Below, piece after piece: positions 20,958-30,675 of a stretch of DNA of 64,000 nucleotides. The translations under genes and the position numbers were made by a program. The first letter of the stretch is position 1. Every line of letters begins with the position of its first letter. This stretch comes from Methanobrevibacter thaueri. GTDB taxonomy: Archaea > Methanobacteriota > Methanobacteria > Methanobacteriales > Methanobacteriaceae. The notes below the pieces were generated by a model, which saw only the letters and a program-made list of their open reading frames with translations, searched no databases and was not told the DNA's origin. Where the stretch lies: positions 1-64,000 of the forward strand of contig NZ_SUTJ01000009.1 in NCBI RefSeq assembly GCF_015062915.1, written 5' to 3'.

Positions 20958-21329
20958 TCATTCCATGCTTGGAAGCTTGTCCTGATCGGAATCGTAGGAT
21001 GAGCCTATTAAGTCACCGGTTTCGGTGTCGTATTGCCTGAATCCGCCGTCCTTGTATGTGACTTCACGATAGTATCCTTCACCGTTCTGTGCGTTGAATT
21101 TAACTTCCTCTGAAACGATATCACTAGCCTTGTCGATTACTGATCCGCCGGAGGATGAGTCGCTTGAATCTGAAGATGCAACATTACTTACTTTATCCAC
21201 TATATCACCTACACTACTTGAATCTACGTTATCAATTCCCGCTTCGTTCATTACGTGAAGCGCTGTTGCGCCACCGACAACTATCACAACTGCAATGATT
21301 GCCAATATGGCCAAAATAAAGCCTTTCAT
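20958..21329 (-). CDS. Small single-pass membrane protein, Ser/Asp-rich linker
   Basis: 123 residues. There is an N-terminal hydrophobic helix (residues 3-24, ILAILAIIAVVIVVGGATA), then a low-complexity linker (SSDSSDSSSGG) and a C-terminal segment rich in Tyr/Asp (YYREVTYKDGGFRQYDTETGD) that resembles a small beta domain. It is probably anchored with the C terminus outside. Function unknown. It pairs with the 94-residue gene downstream. Confidence 0.65.
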   Translation of the reverse strand: MKGFILAILAIIAVVIVVGGATALHVMNEAGIDNVDSSSVGDIVDKVSNVASSDSSDSSSGGSVIDKASDIVSEEVKFNAQNGEGYYREVTYKDGGFRQYDTETGDLIGSSYDSDQDKLPSME

Positions 21330-21428
21330 ATTTTCACCTCACTAAGCTTTTCATTAGTTATATGAATGATGGCATTAAAATACTTTTCTGTTCATTTTAT
21401 ATAGATGCAAAATCTAAAATACTAACAC

Positions 21429-21632
21429 ATGAACCTTAAGGACACCATGATACTCTTGATATTCCTGCTGGCGATAGTGGGTTTGATTGTTGGAATATAT
21501 TACAGCGAGGACGTATCCAGCGAGAGCACTCATCACTCAAGCCACAAGAGAGTTTATGAGGAATCCGATGGTGTTTTAACCGTCACACTTGAAAAGAATA
21601 ATGATAATGATTATAATAGATTTTTAACTTGA
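21429..21632 (+). CDS. Small membrane protein
   Basis: 67 residues with one N-terminal hydrophobic helix (MILLIFLLAIVGLIVGIYY) and a polar His/Ser/Asp-rich tail. No family recognised. It is divergent from the neighbouring small membrane protein and convergent with the NSS transporter. There is no strong ribosome binding site, so the call is tentative. Confidence 0.45.
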   Translation: MNLKDTMILLIFLLAIVGLIVGIYYSEDVSSESTHHSSHKRVYEESDGVLTVTLEKNNDNDYNRFLT

Positions 21633-21653
21633 AAAAAAAGAGGGTTATAAACC

Positions 21654-23144
21654 CTAAACTCTTTCTTCAGCCTTGTCCCAGTCAGGGTTTTTGGCCGGCA
21701 GTACTGTGAATATCAGTGTTACAATTAAAAGTATTGCAGCTGAGATTACAGTGAAAATCAATTGGTCTGTTGTTCCGTTGTTGATAACGTCAAACATTCC
21801 GCCTATCCAGACGATTGCAACGAATATCGGAAGAACGAATTTGACTACTAATATCCACCATTTTCCAAGCTTCAATGACTTTGATTTTGAATTTAAAAAG
21901 TCGATTAGCTTTTCTGCCTTGAATATCCATGCGAATATTATGCATTCCAGAATTACTCCAAAGAGTATTGCAATCTGGTTGATGAAAGTGTCCACAAATC
22001 CTAGAACCTCTCCACCATATGCTGTGGCGTAAATCATTGAAACTGCCGCTCCGACAATGATGAGGATTGTCATTGTCCTTTTTCTTGTAAGGCCGAACTT
22101 GTTCTGGATTGAGAATGCCAAAGGCTCGATTGTTGAGAGGATACTTGTAAGACCTGCCAGGTAAACTGTCAGGAAGAACAGTGGTCCAAGCACGTATGCC
22201 CATTGGCCTAAAACATTGAATACAATCGGATATGCGATGAATACTAAACCGGTTCCTTGTGTGACTAAATCAGCAACTGCTGTTCCGGACTGTAGGGACA
22301 TGTAACCGAGAATTGAGAAAACACCTAATGCTGCGAAGTTCTCAAACAGTGAGTTTGCAAGAGCGATTGAGATGGTGTTAGTGACTAAATCAGCATCGTC
22401 CTTGGTGTAGCTTGCATATGTGAATGCGATTGACATACCAAGGCTTAATGAGAACACAATCTGTCCGAATGCAGCCATCCAAATCTCGAAATTGCCCAGA
22501 AGTGACCAGTCAGGGTTGAAGAGTTCCGCCAAACCGATTGATGCACCAGGCAGAGTAAGTGAGAATCCGACAATGATTACCATAATAATGAATAATAACG
22601 GAACCAGCACCTTTGAAACCTTACCGAGACCTGCTTCAAGGTCACGGTGTGAGATAAACCAAATGATTACCCAACCGACAAGCATTGCAACCGCTACAAG
22701 CGGGATGAACTGGACAAGCCCAGTTATGGAATCAGATGATTGAAGGAGAGTGGTTGTGAAGTATGCGTTAGGGTCCGCTCCCCAGCCCTTGAAGAAACTC
22801 AATATCATGTAGATTCCATCCCATCCGAGGATAGCTGAGTAATAAATCATAATCATAAAAACAGCGACCGGCAAGAACCAGCCTAAATACTCCCATTTGG
22901 AGTTGATTTTCTTAACCGCCTTAGCGAAGGAGGACTTGAAATTGTATCCGACACCATACTCGAGTATGAGGAATGGTATTCCCATAAGAAGGATTGCAAC
23001 GATGTATGGGATGTAGAATGCCCCTCCACCGTTGGAGTAGAGCACATACGGATATCTCCAAATGTTTCCTAAACCGACAGCAGACCCGATCATTGCAAGT
23101 ATGAATGACAGGTTGCTGCCCCATTCATTTTTATCCTGTGACAT
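21654..23144 (-). CDS. Sodium:neurotransmitter symporter (NSS/SNF) family transporter
   Basis: This 496-residue Na+-coupled amino acid or amine transporter has the hallmark helix-1 segment IGSAVGLGNIWRYPYVLYSNGGG (near 17-39, here in parts AVGLGNIWRYPY and NGGGAF), which forms the Na+ and substrate site. About 11-12 hydrophobic helices follow. The closest bacterial relatives carry tryptophan, leucine or tyrosine; the substrate here is not predictable. The gene stands alone, with AGGA upstream of the ATG. Confidence 0.93.
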   Translation of the reverse strand: MSQDKNEWGSNLSFILAMIGSAVGLGNIWRYPYVLYSNGGGAFYIPYIVAILLMGIPFLILEYGVGYNFKSSFAKAVKKINSKWEYLGWFLPVAVFMIMIYYSAILGWDGIYMILSFFKGWGADPNAYFTTTLLQSSDSITGLVQFIPLVAVAMLVGWVIIWFISHRDLEAGLGKVSKVLVPLLFIIMVIIVGFSLTLPGASIGLAELFNPDWSLLGNFEIWMAAFGQIVFSLSLGMSIAFTYASYTKDDADLVTNTISIALANSLFENFAALGVFSILGYMSLQSGTAVADLVTQGTGLVFIAYPIVFNVLGQWAYVLGPLFFLTVYLAGLTSILSTIEPLAFSIQNKFGLTRKRTMTILIIVGAAVSMIYATAYGGEVLGFVDTFINQIAILFGVILECIIFAWIFKAEKLIDFLNSKSKSLKLGKWWILVVKFVLPIFVAIVWIGGMFDVINNGTTDQLIFTVISAAILLIVTLIFTVLPAKNPDWDKAEERV

Positions 23145-23467
23145 AATAAAATTTCCTATACGTTATGTCAAATATTTTTGTAGTTTATTCATTAAAAAGG
23201 TTTATATTCAGGGTTTTATTTTAAAAAAAATGATTGTGAAATGATTTGTTTAAAAAAAATGAGATTAACTTATAAGGATATTGAATAAATGGGAAAAAAG
23301 GTAAAAGAAATTATAATAATTCAGATTCATCTTGGTATTTGTCAAGTTACTATACGGCGGATTTGATTGAGTTCCTTTCACACAAATAACGTAAGGCATG
23401 CCGAGGGATTGTAAAATAATGAAAAAGCAATGATTCAAGCCCACGAAATATTAATAAAAAAATATAA
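23145..23467. other. Intergenic at the border of the glycan island
   Basis: A+T-rich with no recognised gene or RNA. From here rightward the base composition of the genes drops clearly in G+C compared with the housekeeping genes to the left. Confidence 0.4.
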
Positions 23468-24295
23468 TTAGTATTTGCCGAAATCTATTTCGTTCAGGAT
23501 ATGACAAAACTGCTCTTCTTCAGGTGGAAGTTGCATATAATCCCCATAAATAGGAATTAATGTATTATCATCATTATTAGGAATATTAAATAAAGAATCC
23601 TCAAATTTAGCCTTTTTTGGAGGTTTATAATCATCACGTTTAAAAACAACACGTTCTCTCAATGTTAAATCTGTGACAAATTGACCACTATCTGATTTTT
23701 CATATTTTCTAAATAGTCGAGGGATTCTTCTTTGGAAATAACTTGGATTTAAATTAATTAAATTTAACAATGAATGGATAAAATTAAGAATTAAATTAAT
23801 AATTTTAGGATAAGTATCAAATGTTAATACAGAAATTGCATGCAATCTAGTGACAATAAAACAATATTGAATAAATAACCATCTTTTTATTTTATTATCC
23901 GGTAAAACATCTAAAACAAAAAGATCTATATGAATTCCTAATTTGAATGAAACCTTATTGTCCCAATATTCGGCCCAATATGTTCCATTTAAAGACATTC
24001 GTCCAAACTCAAAACAATACTCGGGATTATATCTTGGATCAAAAATTGTATATTTCTCATTAGGATGCTCTTCCATAACTTTTAAAAATTTTTCATAATC
24101 TTCACGAAAAATCATGATATCAATATCATCATCCCATGGGATAAAACCCTGATGTCTTATAGCACCAATTTGAGTTCCAAAAATTAAGTAATATTCAATA
24201 TCATTTTCTTCACAAATTTTTACAAAATCTTTTAAAATCATTAATTCCACATCTTGAAGATGGGAAAGAACGTCCCCTTGTAGAATATTATCCAT
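23468..24295 (-). CDS. LicD family phosphotransferase (1)
   Basis: 275 residues. LicD proteins transfer phosphocholine or related phospho-alcohols from CDP donors onto glycans. The nucleotidyltransferase-like core is visible: YYLIFGTQIGAIRHQG (near 36-51), then PWDDDIDIMI (near 54-63) with the metal-binding Asp residues, then IHIDLFVLDVLP. Last gene of a four-gene run (methyltransferase, aminotransferase, fusion protein, licD). The donor is probably the CDP compound made by the upstream fusion protein. Very A+T-rich. Confidence 0.87.
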   Translation of the reverse strand: MDNILQGDVLSHLQDVELMILKDFVKICEENDIEYYLIFGTQIGAIRHQGFIPWDDDIDIMIFREDYEKFLKVMEEHPNEKYTIFDPRYNPEYCFEFGRMSLNGTYWAEYWDNKVSFKLGIHIDLFVLDVLPDNKIKRWLFIQYCFIVTRLHAISVLTFDTYPKIINLILNFIHSLLNLINLNPSYFQRRIPRLFRKYEKSDSGQFVTDLTLRERVVFKRDDYKPPKKAKFEDSLFNIPNNDDNTLIPIYGDYMQLPPEEEQFCHILNEIDFGKY

Positions 24296-24306
24296 TTTAT
24301 CACAAG

Positions 24307-25629
24307 TTATTTGATGAAATTAACATCTTTATTTTCAAAATCTTCAATAATTTTACAAATTGCTTTAGAAACTTTATAATCTATATAAGCATTATTTCTA
24401 CTTAATTCAATAGATTTAGCAAAAGCTACAAGTTCATATCTTATTCCTTCACCATCCAATTGATAGAAGTATTTTTTATTATCCTCTTGATTTTCAAATC
24501 TTAATTCAAAATAATCTGTTTTCCACCAAGGTGCAGGAACAAACGCATAACCTTCAGTTCCGGAAATTATTAATTCACCTTCAGATTTAACACCATTAGC
24601 AACTTTTATTGAAGCAACCGCATTTTCATATTGAAAATCTATTTTAGTAAATAGATCAAAATTTTGGTTTTCATCTAATGTTAATGAATTGATTGTTTTA
24701 TTTTTATAATCAGTACCCAATATTTGAAATATTGGTAAAAGAGCAGTTGGAGCCCATGAAGTAATACTATTCCAAGAATTATCCTCATATTCCCTCAGGC
24801 TTGTACAAGTTGCATCAACAGAATAGATTTCTCCAATTTTACCTCCTTTAAGTAAAAGTAATAATCTATTATATGCTGTGGAATAAGCTGTTTTAATAGA
24901 ATCCATTAAAATTAAATTATTCTCATCAGCCATCTGTTTTAGTTCATCAAAATCTGCCTGATTTAATGCTATTGGAGATTCGCATAAAACATGTTTTTTA
25001 TGAGATAATGCTTTTTTAATATCTGAATAATGCTGTGATGGATGAGATATGATAAATACTGCATCAACAACAGACAATAATTCATCAAAATCATCAGTTA
25101 AGAGCAATTCTTGATTTTCATAGGATTTTCTTTCATTATGATTAGGTACAAGAATCGCATTAACTTCAATCCCATTTACAAATTTAGATTCTTCATAAAA
25201 CTTATTTAAAACATTACCTTCCCCAATCAATCCTAAATTAATGCTTCTTTTTTCAGCTCGTAAATCTGAACTTGAAACTCCTTCAGTCCTTTCAAGATAA
25301 ATAACATCACAGTACTCTTTTAAATAATCAAAATAACCAACCCAATCGGAACCTACAGTGAAAATATCTATCCCTAATCTTTTTATATCATCGATTTTCT
25401 GACCTTCATACTCTTCAATGATAATTTCATCAGCAAGACCCGTAGCACGAACAGATTCTATTCTTTCCATTAGGGATTGTTGAACATTGATTTTTCCTCT
25501 TTTTTTATCAAAATCATCTGCTGTAACTCCAACAATCAGATAATCTCCTAGTTTTTTGGCTCTTTCAAGGAGTCTTTGGTGACCATAATGGAATAAATCA
25601 TAAGTTCCATAAGTTATTACTTTTTTCAT
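24307..25629 (-). CDS. Fusion: TagD-like cytidylyltransferase + Gfo/Idh/MocA-type oxidoreductase
   Basis: 440 residues in two domains. Residues 1-130 form a glycerol-3-phosphate-cytidylyltransferase-like domain: TYGTYDLFHYGHQRLL with the HxGH site, and RTEGVSSSDLR for the RTxGxSTT site. Residues 131-440 form an NAD(P)-binding Gfo/Idh/MocA domain: LGLIGEGNV at the start, then VLCESPIALN like the usual CEKP loop. Joining an activating CTP transferase to a dehydrogenase recalls TarI/TarJ fusions that make CDP-ribitol, though the families differ. It probably makes a CDP-activated alcohol for LicD. The start has no strong site; the gene abuts the upstream aminotransferase. Confidence 0.86.
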   Translation of the reverse strand: MKKVITYGTYDLFHYGHQRLLERAKKLGDYLIVGVTADDFDKKRGKINVQQSLMERIESVRATGLADEIIIEEYEGQKIDDIKRLGIDIFTVGSDWVGYFDYLKEYCDVIYLERTEGVSSSDLRAEKRSINLGLIGEGNVLNKFYEESKFVNGIEVNAILVPNHNERKSYENQELLLTDDFDELLSVVDAVFIISHPSQHYSDIKKALSHKKHVLCESPIALNQADFDELKQMADENNLILMDSIKTAYSTAYNRLLLLLKGGKIGEIYSVDATCTSLREYEDNSWNSITSWAPTALLPIFQILGTDYKNKTINSLTLDENQNFDLFTKIDFQYENAVASIKVANGVKSEGELIISGTEGYAFVPAPWWKTDYFELRFENQEDNKKYFYQLDGEGIRYELVAFAKSIELSRNNAYIDYKVSKAICKIIEDFENKDVNFIK

Positions 25630-26706
25630 TTAAAATAGCCCTCTTTTTTGAATATCTCTAAGTGCTTCTATTAATGTGTCATTGTCTTCTGGAGATAAAT
25701 CTCCCATATGACCCACTCTAAATAGCATGGTTTCAGATAAGTCATCACGTGCTGTACTAACCCAAATATCATATTCATTTTTAAGGATTTCAACAATATT
25801 GGCTTCAATTTTTTCATTAGAGTGGACTGTTGTTACTGCATTTGACAAACATTTGCATTTAACTTCAAATGGGAATTCTGTGATTTTATTTCTAAAATCT
25901 TCAGCTAATGATGAGATTCTTTTGATTTCCTCATCAATACCTCCATCATTTTTAAGTTGTTTTAATCTAGCATTAAGCTGTAATATCACTGTAATTGCCG
26001 GAGTAAATGGAGTTTGACCTCTAACACCGTTTATTAACATGTCTTCAAAATCAAAATACATGGATTTACAATCATTTTCTTCAACACGTTTAATTGCATC
26101 TTCAGATAAAACAATAATAGCAATTCCTGGAGGGCATGCTAAAGCTTTTTGTGATCCAGTCAATACAACATCAACCCCATGTTCAACCATATTTAAATCA
26201 TCAGCTAAAAAGGAACTGACTGCATCAATAACCAAAAATAAATTATTTTTTTTACAAAATTCACTTATTAAATTAATATCATAATAGACTCCAGAACTAG
26301 TTTCACATATATTTAGCAAGAATGCAGTATATTCCTTACCATCATATTCATATAATTTTTCATGAGTAAGACAATGTCCAAATTCTAGTTTAATCTCATC
26401 ACAGTCAATATTATGTAAATTGCATAAGTCAACAAATCTTTGACCAAATCCTCCTCCGTTAACAATTAAAACTTTATCATTTTCATTGAATACATTCATT
26501 ACAGTAGCTTCCATACCTGCAGTCCCTGATCCAGTTAAAAAAATAGCTCTTGAATCATCACTGGCATGGAGAAGTTCTTTCATTAACTGTTCATTTTCTA
26601 AATTCACTTTAGAAAATTCCGGAGTCCTAAAGTAAGGTGTTTGTTTTGAACCAATATCCAAAACTAAATCACTACTCATCACAGGCCCTAATGCAAAATT
26701 TAACAT
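25630..26706 (-). CDS. Class V aminotransferase (alanine-glyoxylate / AEP transaminase-like)
   Basis: This 358-residue PLP enzyme of fold type I, class V shows FLTGSGTAGMEATVMN (PLP-phosphate loop, near 57-72), VIDAVSSFLAD (PLP-binding Asp) and LTGSQKALACPPG (Schiff-base Lys near 190). It resembles 2-aminoethylphosphonate-pyruvate and alanine-glyoxylate transaminases. Position next to a cytidylyltransferase fusion and LicD suggests it aminates a small phosphorylated aldehyde or ketone destined for a CDP-amino-alcohol. The second ATG (26706) is chosen because AAGGTGAT lies just before it; the first ATG overlaps the upstream gene. Confidence 0.84.
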   Translation of the reverse strand: MLNFALGPVMSSDLVLDIGSKQTPYFRTPEFSKVNLENEQLMKELLHASDDSRAIFLTGSGTAGMEATVMNVFNENDKVLIVNGGGFGQRFVDLCNLHNIDCDEIKLEFGHCLTHEKLYEYDGKEYTAFLLNICETSSGVYYDINLISEFCKKNNLFLVIDAVSSFLADDLNMVEHGVDVVLTGSQKALACPPGIAIIVLSEDAIKRVEENDCKSMYFDFEDMLINGVRGQTPFTPAITVILQLNARLKQLKNDGGIDEEIKRISSLAEDFRNKITEFPFEVKCKCLSNAVTTVHSNEKIEANIVEILKNEYDIWVSTARDDLSETMLFRVGHMGDLSPEDNDTLIEALRDIQKRGLF

Positions 26707-26716
26707 GATAATCACC

Positions 26717-27427
26717 TTATCCAATTACATAAAACATGTAATTAGTTTCAGTATGGTCGCTTAAATCATCGAAAAGATGACCTGTACGCATTTCTTTACA
26801 GTTTAATTGTTTAAAGAAATCTAAATATTCTTGTTCAGTCCTATAAATTGCACTATAATCAGATTCTAAACCTTCAGAATAGAAATCTTTAAGGGTTAAT
26901 CTTGTTTCCATACAGGAAGTTGGTTCCATAGCAAATATTATTTTATCTTCAGCACCAATTTCGTTAACTTCATCCATGATAATGTTTATATCATCGTCAT
27001 TAATGTACATTAAAAATCCAGAAAATATTATTACATCAAATGGAGGTTCAATCAGTAACTCATCAACTTTAATATCGGTAGCGGACATTAATTGGAATTT
27101 ACAGTTATCAAATTCTTTATAGGAATTTTTAGCAATTTCTAAAAGTTCTTCAGAAAAGTCTAAACCTAAATATGAATCGCATTTGTCATGCAATGCTTCA
27201 ACCCATCTACCAACGCCACAACCAATTTCAAGAACCTTTTTGCCTGAAACGTCGACATTTTCATAGAATATTTTTTTCTCTTCTTGGTGTCTTTGTTCAG
27301 AGTTTTCCTTATCTTGGAATAAAACAATTGAAAATTCACCTTCTTCATCTTTACTTGCTCTTTTATTGAAGAAATCTTTAACTTTATCAGAGTTAATATC
27401 TTCTTTATCTCCATATAATCTAGACAT
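26717..27427 (-). CDS. SAM-dependent methyltransferase of the glycan island
   Basis: This 236-residue class I methyltransferase has motif I VLEIGCGVGRWVEAL (near 65-79), the strand-2 acid in LGLDFSEE and FDVIIFSGFLMYI (near 128). It may N- or O-methylate the amino-alcohol or sugar decoration; that is inferred only from its position as first gene of the run that ends with licD. Transcription is divergent from the second licD gene. Confidence 0.84.
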   Translation of the reverse strand: MSRLYGDKEDINSDKVKDFFNKRASKDEEGEFSIVLFQDKENSEQRHQEEKKIFYENVDVSGKKVLEIGCGVGRWVEALHDKCDSYLGLDFSEELLEIAKNSYKEFDNCKFQLMSATDIKVDELLIEPPFDVIIFSGFLMYINDDDINIIMDEVNEIGAEDKIIFAMEPTSCMETRLTLKDFYSEGLESDYSAIYRTEQEYLDFFKQLNCKEMRTGHLFDDLSDHTETNYMFYVIG

Positions 27428-27649
27428 TTTAACACCTTTAATAATTATGTTAATTAATTAGTGGAAAACTAATCAAATATATTATATAATTATTTAATCA
27501 TATAATATATATTAAACAACTCTTTATTAAATTTTTATATAATCAAAATAATATTTATTTAAAAAAATTAGATAAAGATTAAATAAATGATAGATAAATT
27601 CTTCTAATATGATTTATTAGTGATATAATAAAAATAAAGGAAAATAAAC

Positions 27650-28483
27650 ATGATTAAAGAAAAAAGATATGATGATGAAACATTGAAACATCAACAACAA
27701 GTCAGCATGAAAATCTTAAATTATCTCATAAAAATTTGTGAGGAAAACAATTTGACTTATTTCCTGTATGGAGGCACTTTAATTGGAGCTGTAAGGCATC
27801 AAGGATTTGTGCCATGGGACGATGATATTGATGTAATCATGTTTAGAGAAGACTTTGAAAAATTAAATAAAATTTTAGAAAAAAACATTGATGACAAATA
27901 TAGATTCATGAATTGTTTAAATGAAGAAACATATCATTACACTTGGGGAAGGTTAATGCTAAAAAATACCATTTTCAAAGAATGGTGGGCAGATCAAGTT
28001 GATTATGAACCAAATATCTATATTGACATATTTATTTTAGACAATATTCCAAATAACAAATTTAAAAGATTTATCCATAGATGGACATGTTATTTTTTAA
28101 ATATGATTTCATCTTATTCTTTAATTAAACATGAAAATGATTCTAAAATAAAAAAAATAATTCAGCAAACAGTTTATTATACAATTAAAGTGCTCCCTAT
28201 TTCCCCGGATAGTATTAGAAAAAAATGTGTTAAATCATTCACTAAATATCAGAATGAGAACTGTGAAGAAGTATGTGATTTTCCATCTTCAGGAATAATG
28301 CCTATTTCTTTTAAAACAGATTGGTTCCCTGTAAAAAAAGTGAAATTTGAAGATATTGAAGTCAATATTCCAAATAATTATGATAAAATCCTAAAACTGG
28401 AGTATGGCGAGTATATGGAATTGCCACCAGAAGAGGATAGATTTAGGCCTGCGCCAGAAGAGATTGATTTTGGCGAATATTAG
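27650..28483 (+). CDS. LicD family phosphotransferase (2)
   Basis: This 277-residue protein is paralogous to the LicD at 23468. It shares YFLYGGTLIGAVRHQG, PWDDDIDVIMFREDF, YIDIFILDNIP and the C-terminal EYMELPPEEDRF...EIDFGEY. Two LicD enzymes in one island suggest two acceptor positions or two donors. Single gene, followed by the GT52-like gene on the same strand after 108 bases. Very A+T-rich. Confidence 0.87.
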   Translation: MIKEKRYDDETLKHQQQVSMKILNYLIKICEENNLTYFLYGGTLIGAVRHQGFVPWDDDIDVIMFREDFEKLNKILEKNIDDKYRFMNCLNEETYHYTWGRLMLKNTIFKEWWADQVDYEPNIYIDIFILDNIPNNKFKRFIHRWTCYFLNMISSYSLIKHENDSKIKKIIQQTVYYTIKVLPISPDSIRKKCVKSFTKYQNENCEEVCDFPSSGIMPISFKTDWFPVKKVKFEDIEVNIPNNYDKILKLEYGEYMELPPEEDRFRPAPEEIDFGEY

Positions 28484-28591
28484 AAATCTAGAAAACTGCA
28501 CATCGAGAATTAGACCCAAATATAAATATTTAAAAAAAATATCATAGTAACTATTAATACAATTACATTCAAATATATTAACGGAGATTAA

Positions 28592-29638
28592 ATGGTAAAA
28601 AATAAAAAAAACATATGTTTAGTGACTACAGTATATTCATTTTTCTTATATTTATTGATAAATGGATATAATGAAGATGATATCTATATATTTACTGCAT
28701 GGTTCCCAAAAGAAGTATCTGACAATGTGAAACACATTAAAATGCCACCAGTAGTTTTCAGAGGGAAAAAATTCGCTGAATTAAATTCAATATCAGGAAT
28801 TTACAAAAATATTATTGGATTCTCTAGATATTTCTATGGATATTTTAAACTTAGAATATTACTATTTATTAAAACATTTAACTGCGATGTCGAAGTTTAC
28901 GGACATGCACAGACACCATTTTCATATATATTTTTTGAAAATACCTCCAATATAATTGAAGATGGAATGGAAAACTATACTGCAAAAATATGTGAAACCC
29001 ACAAAATAAATCATATCATTGATACACTTTTACATATTTGTGGAATTTATTTTTTAAATATATGCGAATGTTATGGTACTCATAAAAATGTAAAAAATGT
29101 TTACTTGACAAATAACCTTGATCATCCGTTAATTAATGATAAATTACAAGTGATTGATATAAAACAACTTTGGAATAACTTAAATGATGCTGACCAAAAG
29201 AAATTTTTAGAAATATTTAATGTGAATATTGAGGGCATAGATTTTAATAAAAAAACTGCTCTTTTATTAACAGAACCTTTATCTGAAGGATATTTAATAA
29301 GCATAACCGAAGAAGAAGAAATACAAATATATAAAGAAATGATTGAAAAGTTTAATGATTATCAAGTGATTATTAAACCTCACCCGAGAGATACAAAGGA
29401 TTTTAAAAAAATATTTCCAAATGTAAAAGTTATTGATAGAAGTTTTCCAGTGGAAATATTGACTATGATTGATATTAATCCAACTGTCGTATGTTCTGTT
29501 GTTTCCACTGCATTATACAATTTTGAAAAAAGTCAAATTTATGTATATGATGGAAAATTGACTGATGAATATATTATTAATGCACAGAATGAATTGTTAA
29601 AGATACTAAAAGAAAAAAATTTAAAGTTAATTCATTAA
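28592..29638 (+). CDS. GT52-like sialyl/nonulosonyl-transferase
   Basis: This 348-residue protein resembles GT52 and polysialyltransferase-type enzymes. The acidic-Gly motif is EDGMENY (near 131), the HP motif is VIIKPHPRD (near 260) and a Ser/Thr pair occurs in SVVSTALYNF near 300. These motifs mark transferases that use CMP-nonulosonic acids. Beside pseI on the opposite strand (ends overlap by 4 bases), it is the best candidate to add pseudaminic acid to the surface glycan. Family assignment rests on motifs only. Confidence 0.72.
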   Translation: MVKNKKNICLVTTVYSFFLYLLINGYNEDDIYIFTAWFPKEVSDNVKHIKMPPVVFRGKKFAELNSISGIYKNIIGFSRYFYGYFKLRILLFIKTFNCDVEVYGHAQTPFSYIFFENTSNIIEDGMENYTAKICETHKINHIIDTLLHICGIYFLNICECYGTHKNVKNVYLTNNLDHPLINDKLQVIDIKQLWNNLNDADQKKFLEIFNVNIEGIDFNKKTALLLTEPLSEGYLISITEEEEIQIYKEMIEKFNDYQVIIKPHPRDTKDFKKIFPNVKVIDRSFPVEILTMIDINPTVVCSVVSTALYNFEKSQIYVYDGKLTDEYIINAQNELLKILKEKNLKLIH

Positions 29639-30675
29639 TTTATAAATGATAAATCAAATGGAGTTCCTTTTTTTAAATCTTTTTTTACTTGTTTACCTAA
29701 TATTTCCTTTAAATATTTCGGATGAAGACCAAACCCTGGCCTGATTGAACGGACATTACCTTCAGTGATAATATCTCCTTTTTTCATATCCTCAACAACA
29801 AATAATGATCTTGAAAATTCACGGTTTGCTTTCACTTTATCAGATAACTCATAACTAACATTACCTAATGCTTTTTCAACATTTCTTATTGAATCAACCA
29901 TTTGTTTAAATTCTAAAGGTTCCATTGAAAAGTCAGAATCTGGACCTCCCATATTTCTATCCAAAATAAAGTGTTTTTCAATGATTTTAGCACCTAATGC
30001 AATCGCAGCTGTTGAAACTTCACCTCCTAAAGTATGATCAGACAATCCAACAGCAACACCAAATTTATCTTCAATATCTGGAATAGTATTTAAATTTATT
30101 TCATCTAAAGGAGCAGGATAGGATGAAGTGCATTTTAAAAGTGCAATTTTATTATTACCTGCATCTAAACAGGTTTTAACAGCAAGATCAATATCTTCCA
30201 ATGAAGCAATGCCAGTAGAAATAATTATTGGTTTGCCTTTACTTGCAACATATTCAATCAATGGAATGTCAGTTATCTCAAAGGATGCGATTTTATATGC
30301 AGGCACATCCATATCTTCCAGAAAATCTACTGAAGTTTTATCGAAAGGTGAAGAAAATACGATTAAGCCTAAATCTTCTGCAACCTTTTTGAGTTTAGGT
30401 TGCCAATCCCAAGGCATGTATGCATCTTCGTACAACTCATGAAGGACTTGTCCATCCCAAATAGTCCCCTGCTTTATTTGGAAATATTCATTATCACAAT
30501 CAATAGTAATGGTATCTGGAGTGTATGTTTGAAATTTAACCGCATCGGCACCAGCCTCTTTCATTGCTTTAATTGTCTTAACTGCAACATCAAAATCATT
30601 CATATGATTAGCAGATAACTCTGCTATTATAAATGTTGGTTGATTAACACCTATTTCCTTATTTGCTATTCTCAT
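29635..30675 (-). CDS. pseI: Pseudaminic acid synthase
   Basis: PseI condenses the 2,4-diamido-hexose with phosphoenolpyruvate to give pseudaminic acid. The 346-residue NeuB-family protein has FIIAELSANH at residues 15-24, AYMPWDWQPKLKK (a PseI-type variant of the NeuB region) and KCTSSYPAP. A C-terminal SAF (antifreeze-like) domain follows from about residue 285 (SRSLFVVEDMKKGDIIT). Last gene of the pse operon; its start overlaps the HAD gene by 4 bases. Confidence 0.9.
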   Translation of the reverse strand: MRIANKEIGVNQPTFIIAELSANHMNDFDVAVKTIKAMKEAGADAVKFQTYTPDTITIDCDNEYFQIKQGTIWDGQVLHELYEDAYMPWDWQPKLKKVAEDLGLIVFSSPFDKTSVDFLEDMDVPAYKIASFEITDIPLIEYVASKGKPIIISTGIASLEDIDLAVKTCLDAGNNKIALLKCTSSYPAPLDEINLNTIPDIEDKFGVAVGLSDHTLGGEVSTAAIALGAKIIEKHFILDRNMGGPDSDFSMEPLEFKQMVDSIRNVEKALGNVSYELSDKVKANREFSRSLFVVEDMKKGDIITEGNVRSIRPGFGLHPKYLKEILGKQVKKDLKKGTPFDLSFIN

